DNA of 64,000 nucleotides, from the NCBI GenBank assembly GCA_000474255.1, contig BATO01000004.1, positions 62,001 to 126,000 of the forward strand. The letters run 5' to 3'. Below, piece after piece: positions 63,058 through 64,000 of the stretch (position 1 is the first letter of the stretch; every line of letters starts with the position of its first letter). The notes below the pieces were generated by a model. That model had not been told where the DNA came from, did no database searches, and saw only the letters and a program-made list of their open reading frames with translations. This DNA is from Aquipseudomonas alcaligenes MRY13-0052. GTDB lineage: Bacteria > Pseudomonadota > Gammaproteobacteria > Pseudomonadales > Pseudomonadaceae. A program made the position numbers and the translations under genes.

Positions 63058-64000
63058 CTAACCAGCCAAGAGTCCGGTTGCCAGTAAGCGCTGTGCCACC
63101 GGGCGCTTGCAGTTCAGCAAAACTGCCTCAAGCCCTAACCACTTTGCGAGTGACTGCAACTGAAGAGCTAGCTCGGACAACGCTGCGTCGCTTAAACCGA
63201 TCTTTTCCTCATGAACTGCGTGCACTGTCAGGCGTCGCTGTGCGCGTTCAGCTCGTACATCAACTCTGCCTACCAATTGGCCTCGGAAAAGAAAAGGCAT
63301 AACGTAGTAACCATACACTCGTTTAGAGGGCGGTTGGTAGAATTCTAATCGGTAACGAAAGTCAAATAGTCTCTCAGTGCGTTCACGTGACCAAATTAAT
63401 GAGTCGAACGGTGAAAGCAACGCACTTGGCTTGCGTGACTTAGACTGTGAAAGACCCTTAGTCATCCATGCAGGTTTGATCCAGCCATCCACCAAAACTG
63501 CACTAAGCTGACCGTCCTCGACCAACTCAGAAAGCCGCAAGCGAGTATCTATAGCATCCAAGCGAAAGTAGTCGCGCAAGTCTTGTTCTGTAGCTACCCC
63601 TAGTGCATTCGCTGCATGCATCAGCAATCGGCGATGCGCCTCGCCCTCAGTAATTGTAGGATGATTAAGTATCGATTCAGGAATAACTCGCTCGGGTAGA
63701 TCGTAGCGGCGCTCGAATCCACGCCCACGAGATACTGTCAGTTCACCGACAGCAAACAACCACTCCAGCGCGAGTTTCTCTGCACTCCAGTCCCACCATG
63801 AACCGCCAGGTTTGTCGCGCTTGGCTAGATCTCCAGCCGTCAGTGCGCCACGATCCACTATTGATTTTAATACTTGTTGGATAAGTGGCTGCTGTTCGTG
63901 ACCAAATTTAATTATCTGTTTATGAATCCCCCTCCCGATACGGGCCCGCTGCATGCGCCATTGTAACAAGGGGTAGAGTGCCAGCGGCATCAATGAGGCT
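63058..64000 (-). CDS. YcaQ/AlkX-like DNA glycosylase, C-terminal part (cut by window edge)
   Basis: The frame is open to the edge, with about 314 residues visible. It shows the ASLMPLALYPLLQWRMQ region, winged-helix segments (ALTAGDLAKRDKPGGSWWDW; LALEWLFAVGELTVSRGRGF), LLSPFDSLIWSRERTERLFD and a C-terminal YYVMPFLFRGQLVGRVDVRA. This matches the HTH_42/YcaQ family, which unhooks interstrand DNA cross-links and removes bulky alkylated bases. The catalytic Q-x-D motif would lie in the missing N-terminus. As the distal end of element 2 and the start of comM have not been reached, this gene is still cargo. It is transcribed towards jetD. Confidence 0.85.
   Translation of the reverse strand, partial: ASLMPLALYPLLQWRMQRARIGRGIHKQIIKFGHEQQPLIQQVLKSIVDRGALTAGDLAKRDKPGGSWWDWSAEKLALEWLFAVGELTVSRGRGFERRYDLPERVIPESILNHPTITEGEAHRRLLMHAANALGVATEQDLRDYFRLDAIDTRLRLSELVEDGQLSAVLVDGWIKPAWMTKGLSQSKSRKPSALLSPFDSLIWSRERTERLFDFRYRLEFYQPPSKRVYGYYVMPFLFRGQLVGRVDVRAERAQRRLTVHAVHEEKIGLSDAALSELALQLQSLAKWLGLEAVLLNCKRPVAQRLLATGLLAG

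Larger units (their letters stand above)
39732..64000. mobile_element. Tn7-like transposon 2, inserted in comM at a different site (incomplete)
   Basis: ComM coding similarity stops after CCGTCCT at 39731 and a TGT-starting end follows (TGTCTGAGATATTATG). Two related blocks, GAAAGACAAGTATGG (39756-39770) and GAATGACAAGCTATCGG (39778-39794), are likely TnsB sites spaced 22 bp. tnsA-tnsB-tnsC-tniQ follow. The end sequence and proteins are clearly different from element 1. The five bases GTCCT (39727-39731) are the predicted duplication, not verifiable because the other end, and the first about 90 codons of comM, lie past the window edge. At least 24.3 kb long. Confidence 0.88.

Overview
The window is from a high-GC gamma-proteobacterium, most likely a Pseudomonas. 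The flanks carry a methyl-accepting chemotaxis protein, a TlpA-type thiol oxidoreductase and the Mg-chelatase-like competence gene comM, all GC-rich. The AT-richer interior carries a MvaT-family silencer, which is a Pseudomonas hallmark. The organising fact is that comM (minus strand) has been hit twice by Tn7-like transposons, so that nearly all of the window is transposon.

Element 1 (2093-39111, 37,019 bp) is complete. It begins and ends with TGTGACAATT inverted repeats, is flanked by the 5-bp duplication GCCGC, and removing it with one duplication copy restores the ComM reading frame exactly. It has tnsA-tnsB-tnsC-tniQ plus a zinc-ribbon/recombinase-like targeting protein (TnsF/TniE type) at its left end, and a separate TnsE-like gene on the other strand. 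Its cargo is: two DUF6088 (AbiEi-like) orphan regulators near the two ends, a pentapeptide-repeat protein, a frameshifted nuclease, an intact IS3-family element, a MvaT paralogue, an EcsC-family protein, a RES-domain protein, a TrlF-like PHP-ATPase, an undescribed three-gene operon, a second IS3-family element with a broken frameshift site, a bacteriocin export cassette (HlyD-type adaptor, C39-ABC exporter, double-glycine-leader M15 peptidase, putative periplasmic immunity protein), a Fic protein, an orphan TniQ fragment, an S8 protease/AAA+ pair, and an IS1182 remnant.

The middle piece of comM (39112-39731) follows, and then element 2 starts at 39732 and runs off the window. It has its own, diverged tnsA-tnsB-tnsC-tniQ, with a +1 frameshift in tniQ and no neighbouring TnsF. 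Its cargo is a defence and competition island: a Pyocin_S/nuclease toxin with DUF6572 immunity, a membrane protein plus metallo-beta-lactamase (MBL) pair, a WYL regulator plus membrane protein divergent from an MBL plus E2-E1-JAB fusion operon, a Wadjet-like jetABCD operon with an exceptionally long JetC, and a YcaQ-type DNA glycosylase cut by the window edge.

Most persuasive novelties: (i) two different Tn7-like target-selection routes converging on comM; (ii) a JetC whose two coiled-coil arms carry matched tandem repeats (52 and 54 residues) at equal distances from the hinge; (iii) a double-glycine-leader peptidase toxin with a C39 exporter and a likely Ca-binding immunity partner; (iv) an unassigned TIGR04255-like three-gene operon; (v) a possible programmed +1 frameshift in the second tniQ.
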